Part shown: positions 17,759 to 26,095 of the stretch, one piece after another
Position numbering within the stretch: the first letter of the stretch is position 1
Layout of the letters: each line of letters opens with the position of its first letter
Source of the DNA: Paenibacillus sp. N3.4
GTDB taxonomy: Bacteria; Bacillota; Bacilli; Paenibacillales; NBRC-103111
Direction of reading: 5' to 3'
DNA length: 64,000 bases
Assembly (NCBI RefSeq): GCF_008017805.1
Contig: NZ_VRTT01000041.1
Location: forward strand, 1-64,000
Notes under the pieces: model-generated
Databases searched by the model: none
Seen by the model: only the letters and a program-made list of their open reading frames with translations
Told to the model about the DNA's origin: nothing
Program-made: the position numbers and the translations under genes

Positions 17759-19927
17759 CTATGACCTGACAATTCCACCGTAAGTCCTTACCATCTCTTT
17801 CAGTTGTTCCGTGTCAAACTCCGCATTTGAAAAGTCGCAGTCAACGATATCTATGCCGGGCGTGATAGGAGACCTCCACATACATTCCTTTCTCTCAATA
17901 CTCCATATCTGCATGCTTCCATCATAGGAACAAAATACGAATTCTTCGTCCCCAGGCAAATATTGTATCTTAACATTGAATTTGTGACTATACCAGTCCG
18001 AGCGGTAGAGGGGTATCTCCTCGATGACAAACTCTTCAAAATTGCCAGTTTCCAAATCCCATTCTCTAATCCTTCCAGAAGACGAGTAACTAAGCATCCT
18101 AGATAAACACTGCGTTACCGCAATGCCAAGCATTTCCTCGTTAGTAATGGCTTTTCGAACTCCATGGCTTCCATTCTCGAGACTTATCTCGACTAGAGAC
18201 CCATCATGTAAGCTTAGTAAGACAAACTTTTCATCTACGTAGAACACACTTGCATTGATCTTCGATGTGGCATGATAAATTGTCCTCTTTTGCCCAGCCA
18301 GTAAGTTAATTACAACGAAACTCTCATTCTCTATACAATAGAGGTTATTCTCAGAATACTTGATGGCGCGAAGCCCAGTTTCATTTGAAATCGTCTGAAT
18401 ACGTTGTCCAGTTAATATATCCCATTCTTGAAATTCTAACTCTTTTTTACACATGACGATAAGACGTGATCTATCCTCATCATAAAAACCGACCGAATCC
18501 AACTGTTTGTCGACATTGATCCTCTGAACGAGGGCTCCCGTTTTTATGCACCATTCTTCAAGGTAATGACCTATTCTAAAGTCATCATAGCGATTTAGAA
18601 ACATTCTGCCCTGCATTTGGGAATAGGCTAAGCATTCTATTATGCTGCTAGATGTTATACCTGGGAACTGTTTCATAATGAAATTTCGAGTTTGGGATTC
18701 TAAATTCCATATGCTCAAGCTCACATCACTATTGTTAATGTAACAACTTATTCCTTCGTTTCTGCATAGATAGCTGTAACTTTTAGTGAATTTATCTTTA
18801 TAATAACCCTTAATCGTTTGGATTTCTCCACCTGTGTCCACATCCCACTCCTGTAAAGACAGATCGCTGTTCCCGCTAATAATACGCTTTCCATTCGGCG
18901 AATAACCCAAGGTGTACACGCTTTTTGACGAACTCATTTCACTGAATACTCTAAGGCAGTTTCCAGTTGTTAAATCCCATACCCGAACGGTGCCGTCATA
19001 AGAGCCACTAATCGCCTTTTTCCCATTGGGAGAGCATCCTACATCACTTACTTTCTCTTCATGCCCTCTTAGGACTCTGAGACATCTCCCGGTCTCTACG
19101 TCCCATACTCTTACAGTTCCATCATCGGATCCGCTTAACAAATTATCCCCTATACTTGTAAAACGAACGCATCTTACAGCCCCGTTATGACCTGAGAATG
19201 AGAGCAAGCAAGCCCCTGTCCGTATATCCCACACTTTAACGAATCCGTCGTAAGAAGCCGTGGCGACTTTCATCTGATCAGGCGAATAGTCGATCCCTCT
19301 AATTCCTTTGGAAGTGCAGCGTATTGACTTAATGCACGTAAAGGTATGAGCATCCCACTCTTTTAATAAATTATCAAATGAGCCGCTAATTACTTTTTTC
19401 CCGTCTGCCGAATATTTAACACCGTAGACTGCCGAATCGTGCCCTTGTATCGAGTGCAGGATTTCTCCCGTTCTCAAGTCCCACTCGATCATCAGACCGT
19501 TATAAGATCCAGCGAGTACTCTTTTCCCATCAGGCGAATAAGCGACAGAATTCACATACCAGGAATGTCCCAATAATACTCTTATGCACTCACCTGTAGT
19601 AAGGTCCCATTCGCGAACGCTTCTATCAGCAGAGCCAGTCAGTACTCTTCGACCATCAGGTGAGTAGGCAATTGAATAAATACTATTCTGATGCCTGTCG
19701 TCAAAGAATGTACGCTGACTGATTTTAGAATATCTAAAACTTGCTTTTTGCTTATTCGTTGACAATATAACCCCATTTAAGGAAATATATCTTAAATCCA
19801 TATGATCAAAGGAAAGGTCTGAAAGATCGACAATTTCATGTTTCCGACGAAAACTACGATAGATCTGGAGCGCATTAAAAATCGTATAGTCTGTAGGAAT
19901 TCGTGACTTCCCCCCATGAATCCCCAC
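17759..19927 (-). CDS. WD40 repeat part of a protease-NACHT-WD40 protein
   Basis: 722 codons open in this frame. The first about 70 residues include a leucine-rich patch (DLSDLSFDHMDLRYISLNG) typical of the linker between NACHT and WD40 parts. Seven clear repeats of about 42 residues follow (pattern: GH..V..V.YSPDGK..LSGS.DGTVRVWD..TG.C.), starting near HQNSIYSIAYSPDGRRVLTG. After about residue 375 more degenerate blades continue to the end, enough for a second propeller. No separate start signal is evident. The N-terminus reads on from the NACHT gene if one G is added to the G6 run at 19911-19916. I therefore see it as the C-terminal sensor of a single protein of about 1,400 residues. Confidence 0.85.
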   Translation of the reverse strand: MGIHGGKSRIPTDYTIFNALQIYRSFRRKHEIVDLSDLSFDHMDLRYISLNGVILSTNKQKASFRYSKISQRTFFDDRHQNSIYSIAYSPDGRRVLTGSADRSVREWDLTTGECIRVLLGHSWYVNSVAYSPDGKRVLAGSYNGLMIEWDLRTGEILHSIQGHDSAVYGVKYSADGKKVISGSFDNLLKEWDAHTFTCIKSIRCTSKGIRGIDYSPDQMKVATASYDGFVKVWDIRTGACLLSFSGHNGAVRCVRFTSIGDNLLSGSDDGTVRVWDVETGRCLRVLRGHEEKVSDVGCSPNGKKAISGSYDGTVRVWDLTTGNCLRVFSEMSSSKSVYTLGYSPNGKRIISGNSDLSLQEWDVDTGGEIQTIKGYYKDKFTKSYSYLCRNEGISCYINNSDVSLSIWNLESQTRNFIMKQFPGITSSSIIECLAYSQMQGRMFLNRYDDFRIGHYLEEWCIKTGALVQRINVDKQLDSVGFYDEDRSRLIVMCKKELEFQEWDILTGQRIQTISNETGLRAIKYSENNLYCIENESFVVINLLAGQKRTIYHATSKINASVFYVDEKFVLLSLHDGSLVEISLENGSHGVRKAITNEEMLGIAVTQCLSRMLSYSSSGRIREWDLETGNFEEFVIEEIPLYRSDWYSHKFNVKIQYLPGDEEFVFCSYDGSMQIWSIERKECMWRSPITPGIDIVDCDFSNAEFDTEQLKEMVRTYGGIVRS

Positions 19928-21930
19928 GCACGTTGTACAATAGCCTCCTCTAATAGATCTGTAAGAAAGTTCAATACATAATAATCAATCGGCCTTCGCG
20001 CAAATTGGGTAAACTCTGAATCGTTCCGTAAAAGCTCGATATAGTGCACTGCGCTAAAGAAGTCTCGGAACTGCTGGTGCATAAACGATACTTTGTTATC
20101 GGCTCTTAAGTGAAATAAATGCAATTCCTGAATAAGTATGCGATACTGCCTTTGCGGATCCTCCCACGGTTTTGACATGCAAGAATATTGGCGCGCTAGA
20201 GAACTAATTCTTGAAGGAATTCCTCCGCACCACAGGGCTTGATAATATGTATTTGCTTCATTAATGAGCGCATAGAATCGATCTTCGTCGATAAGATAAA
20301 GCGACTCCGCTTCAAACCGAAAGCCAATAAAAGGCGTAACGAATTCCAGTGCATATAAGTAAGCAAGTATCTCCGGTCCGTCAAACTTAATGGACATTAC
20401 TTTGCCGAATTGGCATTGGAAGTAATTCCAAATCAATGCTCCTGTGTTCACCCTGTCATGGTACCAAAATAAGCCAACCGTAGACTTGAATTGATTGTAT
20501 TGAGCTTCCGTGTTTGCATATAACGTTAACAGCATAGGAATTTCTAATAGGTTCATTAAAGTTTTGTTTTCGGAAGGAATCTCAAGTCCCAATGATATTA
20601 AGTAATTACTAATCTGACGTTGATCCAAACTCTCCAAACGCAAGTGTTCTAATTGAGATAACCAGCCGTAATGATATTTAAAGTTGGTTCTCGAGGTTAC
20701 AATCAGCTGTACTCCTGATTTTTTGGTCCACTGATCAATTTCTTGCACTACCATTTTCTTGCTATCTTCAGGCAATTCATTCATGCCATCTAAAAAGAGA
20801 AGAAGTGAAGGTTTTCCGTCCCTCGAATGTTGCTGCCCAATTCTGAAGAATAGATCCGCTTGTTCCTGATCACCTTGCCAGATGTATTCCACCAAATAAT
20901 TTTTTATTGGCGCGTTCGTTCCCGTCTCAAGTGATACCATTGGAATATAAGCAGCGAAGATATTCTGCTCCAAAACATAATCGCACGTCGACAATAGGGA
21001 TACCGTTTTTCCAGTGCCACCTTCACCAGTAATCAATAAGCTTTTGCATAACGAAACTGATCCCACCCAGGAGTTTCTTAAGTAAGTTAAGAGCGATGCT
21101 TCTCCTTCGGCACCGAACGTTTCTCCTTTGTCATTCACCATCTTAGGGAATAACTGGTCGTTTAAGGAATCCAAGTAATAAGTGCCTGCTTGTTGCTTCG
21201 CCTTACCTTGGTACTCTTTGAAAAGTCGACGATTTTTAATATAACTTGCATCTAGATCTTCATTTTGCCACGGGAGCTTAATTCCGTATAATTCGAATGC
21301 GGCACGAATACACCAATCGTAGGTAAGTACGTTTGTGATATAATACGACTTTTCTTGGCTAGGCACATTTTTTTGCATACCAAGGAAATAGAAACGTCCG
21401 TTTCTATGTGTATACATAGGACAACCCGACATACCTACAATGGCTTCGTATAAATAGGTGTCAGGTTCCGAAGGCTCACTCAGTTTTACCATCCATTTTG
21501 ACTTTTTCTCGTCGTTATACCCTTGTATCTTTCCTTCTAACGGAAGAAACGGTAAATCCAATGCTTCTATGGCCTTTGGATACCCCGCAAAGAGAACCTC
21601 AGAATACAATAAGTTTCCGTCACCATTAGGAATTACCATATTATCGTCTGGTTGCAACCAAGTAAGTTTCTTTACAAAGATGAATGCTATGTCGTACTGG
21701 TCCCTACTACTTCGCTCGTACAACAACCTTGTAATTGTAAACAGGTCTGTTCGACCTGACCATGCTTCCAAACCTATGTTGTTCATATCGCCGGAAAACC
21801 CATCGAATAAATGGAATACTGTGATAACAAGATCTTCTTCCGTATTATCAGGTAAGGAGATTAGCATGCCCGTAGCTTGTCCGTTTGGGATTTTTATTTT
21901 TACAATAAGCTTCGTAATATCAGGGAACAT
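19792..21930 (-). CDS. Trypsin-like protease plus NACHT/STAND NTPase
   Basis: The N-terminal about 190 residues look like a trypsin-fold protease, with a candidate triad His40 (ITVFHLFDG), Asp80 (QYDIAFIFVKK) and Ser168 (GMSGCP). A STAND/NACHT NTPase follows: Walker A GEGGTGKT (302-309), Walker B LLLFLDGMNELP (377-386) and sensor VTSRTNF (411-417), then a helical region (FMHQQFRDFFSAVHYIE). The last about 45 codons in this frame (from MGGSHEF) are probably out of frame; restoring one G at 19911-19916 fuses it to the WD40 part. Its start overlaps the MBL-fold gene's end by 11 bases. In such proteins the C-terminal repeats usually sense a ligand and NTP-driven oligomerisation activates the N-terminal effector. 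I infer an anti-phage protease effector. Confidence 0.88.
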   Translation of the reverse strand: MFPDITKLIVKIKIPNGQATGMLISLPDNTEEDLVITVFHLFDGFSGDMNNIGLEAWSGRTDLFTITRLLYERSSRDQYDIAFIFVKKLTWLQPDDNMVIPNGDGNLLYSEVLFAGYPKAIEALDLPFLPLEGKIQGYNDEKKSKWMVKLSEPSEPDTYLYEAIVGMSGCPMYTHRNGRFYFLGMQKNVPSQEKSYYITNVLTYDWCIRAAFELYGIKLPWQNEDLDASYIKNRRLFKEYQGKAKQQAGTYYLDSLNDQLFPKMVNDKGETFGAEGEASLLTYLRNSWVGSVSLCKSLLITGEGGTGKTVSLLSTCDYVLEQNIFAAYIPMVSLETGTNAPIKNYLVEYIWQGDQEQADLFFRIGQQHSRDGKPSLLLFLDGMNELPEDSKKMVVQEIDQWTKKSGVQLIVTSRTNFKYHYGWLSQLEHLRLESLDQRQISNYLISLGLEIPSENKTLMNLLEIPMLLTLYANTEAQYNQFKSTVGLFWYHDRVNTGALIWNYFQCQFGKVMSIKFDGPEILAYLYALEFVTPFIGFRFEAESLYLIDEDRFYALINEANTYYQALWCGGIPSRISSLARQYSCMSKPWEDPQRQYRILIQELHLFHLRADNKVSFMHQQFRDFFSAVHYIELLRNDSEFTQFARRPIDYYVLNFLTDLLEEAIVQRAWGFMGGSHEFLQTIRFLMRSRSIVVFVGNMKLSIFQTFPLIIWI

Positions 21931-22978
21931 AAATACTCCTTTGAACGATGCATTGTCGCTTATACGGACTCAGAGGCTCGTTCCTAAATAATTCCTCGAT
22001 TCTTCCTTCGTAATTAAAATAAAATACGGAGTTTCTGTTGTATTGCCAGATACGTGCTAATGTTTTCTTATCCGGATGATTGTATCTAGTCCCATCCGTT
22101 GATATAAGGAAATTGGAACAATCCACAAGCTCAAGGAACTCGTTGGATAAATTACCGACGCTGCCGTGGTGTGATAACTTTGTGTAATTTGCCATTAATT
22201 TATTGTCTCTTGTAAATCCCATGCTAATTAGTTTATCGCATACAATCTCATAATCGCCGTCGCCTAACATTATCAATGCACTCTCGGTAGAATTTTCTTT
22301 AATGATAGCTGCAATGCTAACGCGATTATATGCGCTAAGCTTGTGTATTTCCGTGTTTAACATTAAAGTCTCTATCTCGCTATCATAATCACTTTCTCTC
22401 TTCCCTCTTGTTTCGGCATCTTTATCCACTCTCTTCTGCATGTCTCGCAGATATTGATCATGAAATGCCTCCAAAGTCGATTCGGTTGGAGCTAAGTAGG
22501 TTATGGAAATTCCGTTCTCCTGAATATCTCCATTCCCGTCGTTTAACACAACCTTATCTTCTAGCAATTCCAAATCGAACAACAGTTCTTGAATTTCTTT
22601 TGCCGATGCCGCACTAGTGTCGGTAGATAGATCCCTCGTTTTCTTTACTAATGGGTAGGTCGGGCGTTGTAGATGCTTTGCAATCTCGTGTGGGGAGTTA
22701 TAAATCACTTTCTTTATTCTAGACCTCTTAGTCGGGCACTTTAGTAATTTATTGAACAATCGAGAAAACCCTTTAATATGGTCTTCATCGCTATGAGTAA
22801 TGATTATTAAATCCAGAATATTTTCTTCCAAAAACTTATCGATTATTTTCTCATTGTGGACCGAATATGAAATGGCAGTTCCACTGTCCACTAGAATATT
22901 ATATGGGGTGTCATCGTCTGTTTTTAATTTGATCAAGAAGCAGTCTCCATGCCCCGCTTTCAACATTTGTATTTCCAC
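21920..22978 (-). CDS. ComEC-like metallo-beta-lactamase-fold hydrolase
   Basis: 352 residues. The metal-binding signature is THSDEDHIKG (His62, Asp64, Asp66, His67). Then come MLGDGD (238-242), LSHHGS (268-273) and YNHPD (His301), the pattern of the soluble ComEC/Rec2-type branch of this fold. No membrane segment or signal is present, so it should be cytosolic; likely activities are phosphodiesterase or nuclease. The start is GTG with GGAGG 9 bases upstream. It overlaps the protease-NACHT gene downstream and a short damaged ORF upstream, so the three form one tight operon. From memory, type I AVAST systems also combine an MBL-fold protein with a STAND protein carrying a protease; this should be checked. 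Confidence 0.88.
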   Translation of the reverse strand: MEIQMLKAGHGDCFLIKLKTDDDTPYNILVDSGTAISYSVHNEKIIDKFLEENILDLIIITHSDEDHIKGFSRLFNKLLKCPTKRSRIKKVIYNSPHEIAKHLQRPTYPLVKKTRDLSTDTSAASAKEIQELLFDLELLEDKVVLNDGNGDIQENGISITYLAPTESTLEAFHDQYLRDMQKRVDKDAETRGKRESDYDSEIETLMLNTEIHKLSAYNRVSIAAIIKENSTESALIMLGDGDYEIVCDKLISMGFTRDNKLMANYTKLSHHGSVGNLSNEFLELVDCSNFLISTDGTRYNHPDKKTLARIWQYNRNSVFYFNYEGRIEELFRNEPLSPYKRQCIVQRSIYVP

Positions 22979-23148
22979 TCTATCGCTTCCTCCAAGTTGT
23001 CGGAGCTACCCACTATTCGCCCCTCAAATTCATTCCAAAAAAATGTTTATTGGTCCCCGATAACATTCGAAAAAAAGTCTCTGGAACTATCTCGAATAGC
23101 TTCAATTAAAATCCCCCCTCCCAAAGACCCACTTCTTTTTATTAACAT
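22960..23148 (-). pseudogene. Short ORF at head of the MBL-NACHT operon, internal stop
   Basis: In one frame 62 codons read MLIKRSGSLGGGILIEAIRD and on to FFSNVIGDQ, then one TAA, then TFFWNEFEGRIVGSSDNLEE and on to EWKYKC and a TGA. The end overlaps the MBL gene's GTG start by 19 bases, a hallmark of coupled genes, and both halves have ordinary protein-like composition. I do not recognise the family; small partner proteins are common beside trypsin-STAND genes. The TAA could be a mutation, a sequence error or the true end of a 33-residue peptide. No strong ribosome binding site precedes the ATG. Confidence 0.4.
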
Positions 23149-23231
23149 TATTCGACGAAATAAATAATTATCCCTCTCTATTTACCATGTTATTCACTGT
23201 TTAATTTAAATATTAGATCTTACTAACTAAT

Positions 23232-23255
23232 AGAAAAAGAGTTCCAAAGGAACTC
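23232..23255 (-). terminator. Hairpin terminator between the divergent defence operons
   Basis: Minus strand: GAGTTCC, loop TTT, GGAACTC, then TTTTTC. It is oriented leftward, just upstream of the MBL operon, and could insulate it from rightward-island transcription or be an attenuator in its leader. Confidence 0.6.
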
Positions 23256-23322
23256 CCATAACATTTACTACTTTTCTACTATAGAATGGTGTATACAAAC
23301 ATTCCCAGCTAAAGTATTCTTA

Positions 23323-23354
23323 AAATGATGCTCGTCTTGTTAGTGCCATCATTT
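23323..23354. promoter_or_regulatory. Inverted repeat upstream of the Gabija-like pair
   Basis: AAATGATG and CATCATTT are separated by 16 bases, about 70 bases before the nuclease gene start. It could be an operator or an RNA hairpin in the leader. There is no T-run. Confidence 0.3.
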
Positions 23355-23423
23355 AACTAGAACCTCATATATTAATTTATTAATAATCGCTGATGATTTC
23401 CCGGCCGATTGAGGAGGACCTAC

Positions 23424-25004
23424 ATGTATATAGAACAGATAAAGATTAAAGGTTTGAAGAAGTTTAAAGATTTTAATATTGCCTTCAATAAAAATATTAA
23501 TGTGCTGATTGGTGAAAATGAAGCTGGCAAAAGTACCATATTAGAGGCTATTGATATCGTACTTAATCAAAAAGTCTTTAATTCTACAAATAACTCAGAA
23601 AAATATTTCAACAATGATATTATTAATCAATATAAATCTAATCCTTCTATAGATACTCTCCCTAGAATTGAAATCGAGTTATTTTTTAATGATGAAGAAG
23701 AATTGAATTCTGAGTATTTTAACGGACTCCATTCATCATTTGCTCCTAAACTAAAGAACGGTATTACTTTCACGTACAAATTCGATGAGAGTTATCGTGA
23801 ACTTCTCGAAAATATGTATGACGGGAGTTATGATGAAAACTTTATCCCAACAGATTACTACATAGCAGAATGGGTTACTTTTGCTGGAAGAAAATACATT
23901 AACAAAAAATCCCCTATAAAAAACGTATTGATTGATAATTCAATTAGAAAAAATAATCTCTTTGATTCTTATTCAAAAAGAATTTTTAATAACAATATTA
24001 AAGTAACAGATAGACAAAATCTTTCGTATCAATTCAGAAAGAAAATTCAAAACTTTGTAAATGAAAATACCCAACAACTTAATATAAAAGAATACAATTT
24101 TGGAATTGATGAAGACAAAACTGTATTAGAAAATTTACTCGATCTAAAGAGTGATGGGGTCTCAATTCAAAACAAAGGAAAAGGGAAGGAAAATTTAATT
24201 AAAACTGAAATTGCCTTAGAGGTCGAGTGTGATCTAATTTTATTAGAAGAGCCCGAAAACCATTTGAGCTATATCAATACCAGGAAGCTAATTAATGATA
24301 TTCAAACTATGTGCCGCGATGCTCAAATGATTATTACTACGCATAATCCATTGATCGTCAGCAGATTAAATTTGCAAAATACAATATGGATTAATAAAGA
24401 AAAAAGTCATTCTCTAAATAAAGTTGATGAGGTTGCCGCGGATTACTTTATGAAAACAGATAATTTGCAGTTATTAAATTTTATATTAGCTCAAAAGGTA
24501 ATTCTTGTAGAGGGAAATAGCGAATATATTCTATTACCACAACTTGTAAAGAATTCTCTATCGTATACATTAGAAGAAAAGAATGTTGAGATTTTATCTG
24601 GTGGAGGTATTACTTATAAACATTATATTGAACTATCAAAAGTAGTTAATAACTCTTTATTAGTTATAACCGATAATGATGGAGATCAGGAAACTGTTGA
24701 TTCTATTCGTGAGTTAAACAAGAAAAATACTAATATTCAAATTCAATGTTCAGTTTCTGTTAATGAGTTTACATTTGAAGTTTGTCTTTTTAATAAGAAT
24801 GCGTCAAAACTTAGTAATATTTCGGATGTTAAACCAGGTACAAAAGCTGAATATCGTGACGCACCTACAGATAAAAATTTAGCCTATATGCTTAAAAATA
24901 AAACTGAAGCTGCTTTAAGGATATCCGAAGAAGATGTTTATAAAGAGGTCGTTGTATTACCGGAGTACATCCAGGAGGGGATTGAATGGCTCGTTCAACA
25001 ATAA
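23424..25004 (+). CDS. Class 2 OLD-family ATPase-TOPRIM nuclease (GajA-like)
   Basis: 526 residues from the ATG at 23424, chosen because GAGGAGG lies 7 bases upstream (a TTG five codons earlier is in the site itself). The ABC-type ATPase half has Walker A IGENEAGKST (about 29-38), the signature region NKGKGKENLIKTEIALE, Walker B LILLEEPENHLS and the switch His in ITTHNP. The TOPRIM half has VILVEGNSEYILLP and LVITDNDGD, the acidic metal-binding residues of OLD nucleases. Together with an overlapping UvrD-like helicase gene this is the Gabija arrangement, an anti-phage DNA-nicking system. The pair is strikingly AT-rich compared with its neighbours, suggesting recent transfer. Confidence 0.88.
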   Translation: MYIEQIKIKGLKKFKDFNIAFNKNINVLIGENEAGKSTILEAIDIVLNQKVFNSTNNSEKYFNNDIINQYKSNPSIDTLPRIEIELFFNDEEELNSEYFNGLHSSFAPKLKNGITFTYKFDESYRELLENMYDGSYDENFIPTDYYIAEWVTFAGRKYINKKSPIKNVLIDNSIRKNNLFDSYSKRIFNNNIKVTDRQNLSYQFRKKIQNFVNENTQQLNIKEYNFGIDEDKTVLENLLDLKSDGVSIQNKGKGKENLIKTEIALEVECDLILLEEPENHLSYINTRKLINDIQTMCRDAQMIITTHNPLIVSRLNLQNTIWINKEKSHSLNKVDEVAADYFMKTDNLQLLNFILAQKVILVEGNSEYILLPQLVKNSLSYTLEEKNVEILSGGGITYKHYIELSKVVNNSLLVITDNDGDQETVDSIRELNKKNTNIQIQCSVSVNEFTFEVCLFNKNASKLSNISDVKPGTKAEYRDAPTDKNLAYMLKNKTEAALRISEEDVYKEVVVLPEYIQEGIEWLVQQ

Positions 25005-26095
25005 TGCTTGCAGCAGCCGGTTCAGGAAAAACGTATTATATTGCGAAGCATTTAAATCCAACTTCAAAAAATCTAATCATTACATATACTAAACAGAATG
25101 TAACGAATCTCAAGAGAGAGATAAAAATTATACATGGAGAACTACCTAAAAACACACAAGTTTTAACGTTTACTAGTTTTGTATATAGATGGCTTTTGAA
25201 ACCCTTCGAGCCGATCTTAGCCATTGGAGATAGAACGTCTATAATAACTGCTGGAGTGGAAATAAATAAAGAACCCGAGCCTCAAAGAATTAATGGAAAG
25301 CCAAATTATAAATATCGTAAACAAGATGACTATAGACACTATCTAAATAATCAGAAATATTATTCATCAAGAATCTCCAATTTAGTTTTAGCTCAATCGA
25401 AGGAAGTAAAAAAAGTAATAATTCAACGTTTACTTAAATTTTGTGATCAACTTTATTTTGATGAACTACAGGATTTTATGGGTAAAGATTTTGATTTATT
25501 ATCAATGCTTATAAAAGAAAAAAATGTAAAAGTCTTTGCTGTAGGGGACTTTCACCAACATTCAGTTAGTAAGTCTAATTTTACAGCCAGTAAACCATTT
25601 ACAAAAGGGAAAGACTATATTTCAAAAGATGAATACAAATTACTATTTAAAGGAACACATATAGATGAAAACACTCTAATAAAAAGCAGACGTGTTCCAA
25701 GAGAGATATGTGATTTCATTAGTACTAAACTAGGTATCCATATACAATCATCAAGCATAGTTAAAGGGCACTTTGAGTTATTAGAAGAAAATTCTAGAAT
25801 AATCGAGGTTATAGAAGATATCAATGTAATAAAGTTGTTCTTTAGAGATAGTCGTAAGTATAACTGCTTGCCAACTATAAACTGGGGCTATTCTAAAGGT
25901 GATACCTACAAAAAAACTTGTATTATACTAACCAAGACGTTTGAATCATTATTTGAAGAAGATTTCTCTTGTGCTCATTTAACACCTGCTCAAATAAATC
26001 CACTCTATGTAGCAATGACTAGAGTTACAAATGAACTTTATTTCATTAAAGAAAAAGACTTTAAGAGTCTCAAAGAAAAGTATACTGTTCTATAA
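24986..26095 (+). CDS. Compact UvrD/Rep-like helicase (GajB-like)
   Basis: 369 residues. Superfamily 1 motifs are complete: LAAAGSGKTYYIAKHL (I), ITYTKQNVTNLKREI (Ia), FDELQDFMGKDFDLL (II), VFAVGDFHQHSV (III), SRRVPREI (IV-like), WGYSKGDTYKKTCII (V-like) and NPLYVAMTRVTNELYFI (VI). It is clearly shorter than typical GajB (about 500 residues, from memory), so accessory 1B/2B insertions are probably reduced. The start overlaps the nuclease gene by 19 bases after AGGAGGGG, so the two are translationally coupled. It is AT-rich like its partner. A weak hairpin (GGGCAA/TTGCCC, 26101-26122) follows. Confidence 0.88.
   Translation: MARSTIMLAAAGSGKTYYIAKHLNPTSKNLIITYTKQNVTNLKREIKIIHGELPKNTQVLTFTSFVYRWLLKPFEPILAIGDRTSIITAGVEINKEPEPQRINGKPNYKYRKQDDYRHYLNNQKYYSSRISNLVLAQSKEVKKVIIQRLLKFCDQLYFDELQDFMGKDFDLLSMLIKEKNVKVFAVGDFHQHSVSKSNFTASKPFTKGKDYISKDEYKLLFKGTHIDENTLIKSRRVPREICDFISTKLGIHIQSSSIVKGHFELLEENSRIIEVIEDINVIKLFFRDSRKYNCLPTINWGYSKGDTYKKTCIILTKTFESLFEEDFSCAHLTPAQINPLYVAMTRVTNELYFIKEKDFKSLKEKYTVL

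Noticed and set aside
17759..19700. The roughly 126-bp repeats as a CRISPR or satellite array
   Set aside because: They are in frame, code for WD40 blades and diverge at synonymous and coding sites.
23424..26095. Reading the pair as DNA repair (RecF/UvrD) housekeeping
   Set aside because: The TOPRIM domain after the ATPase, overlap with a compact helicase and strong A+T bias fit a class 2 OLD/Gabija defence pair better.
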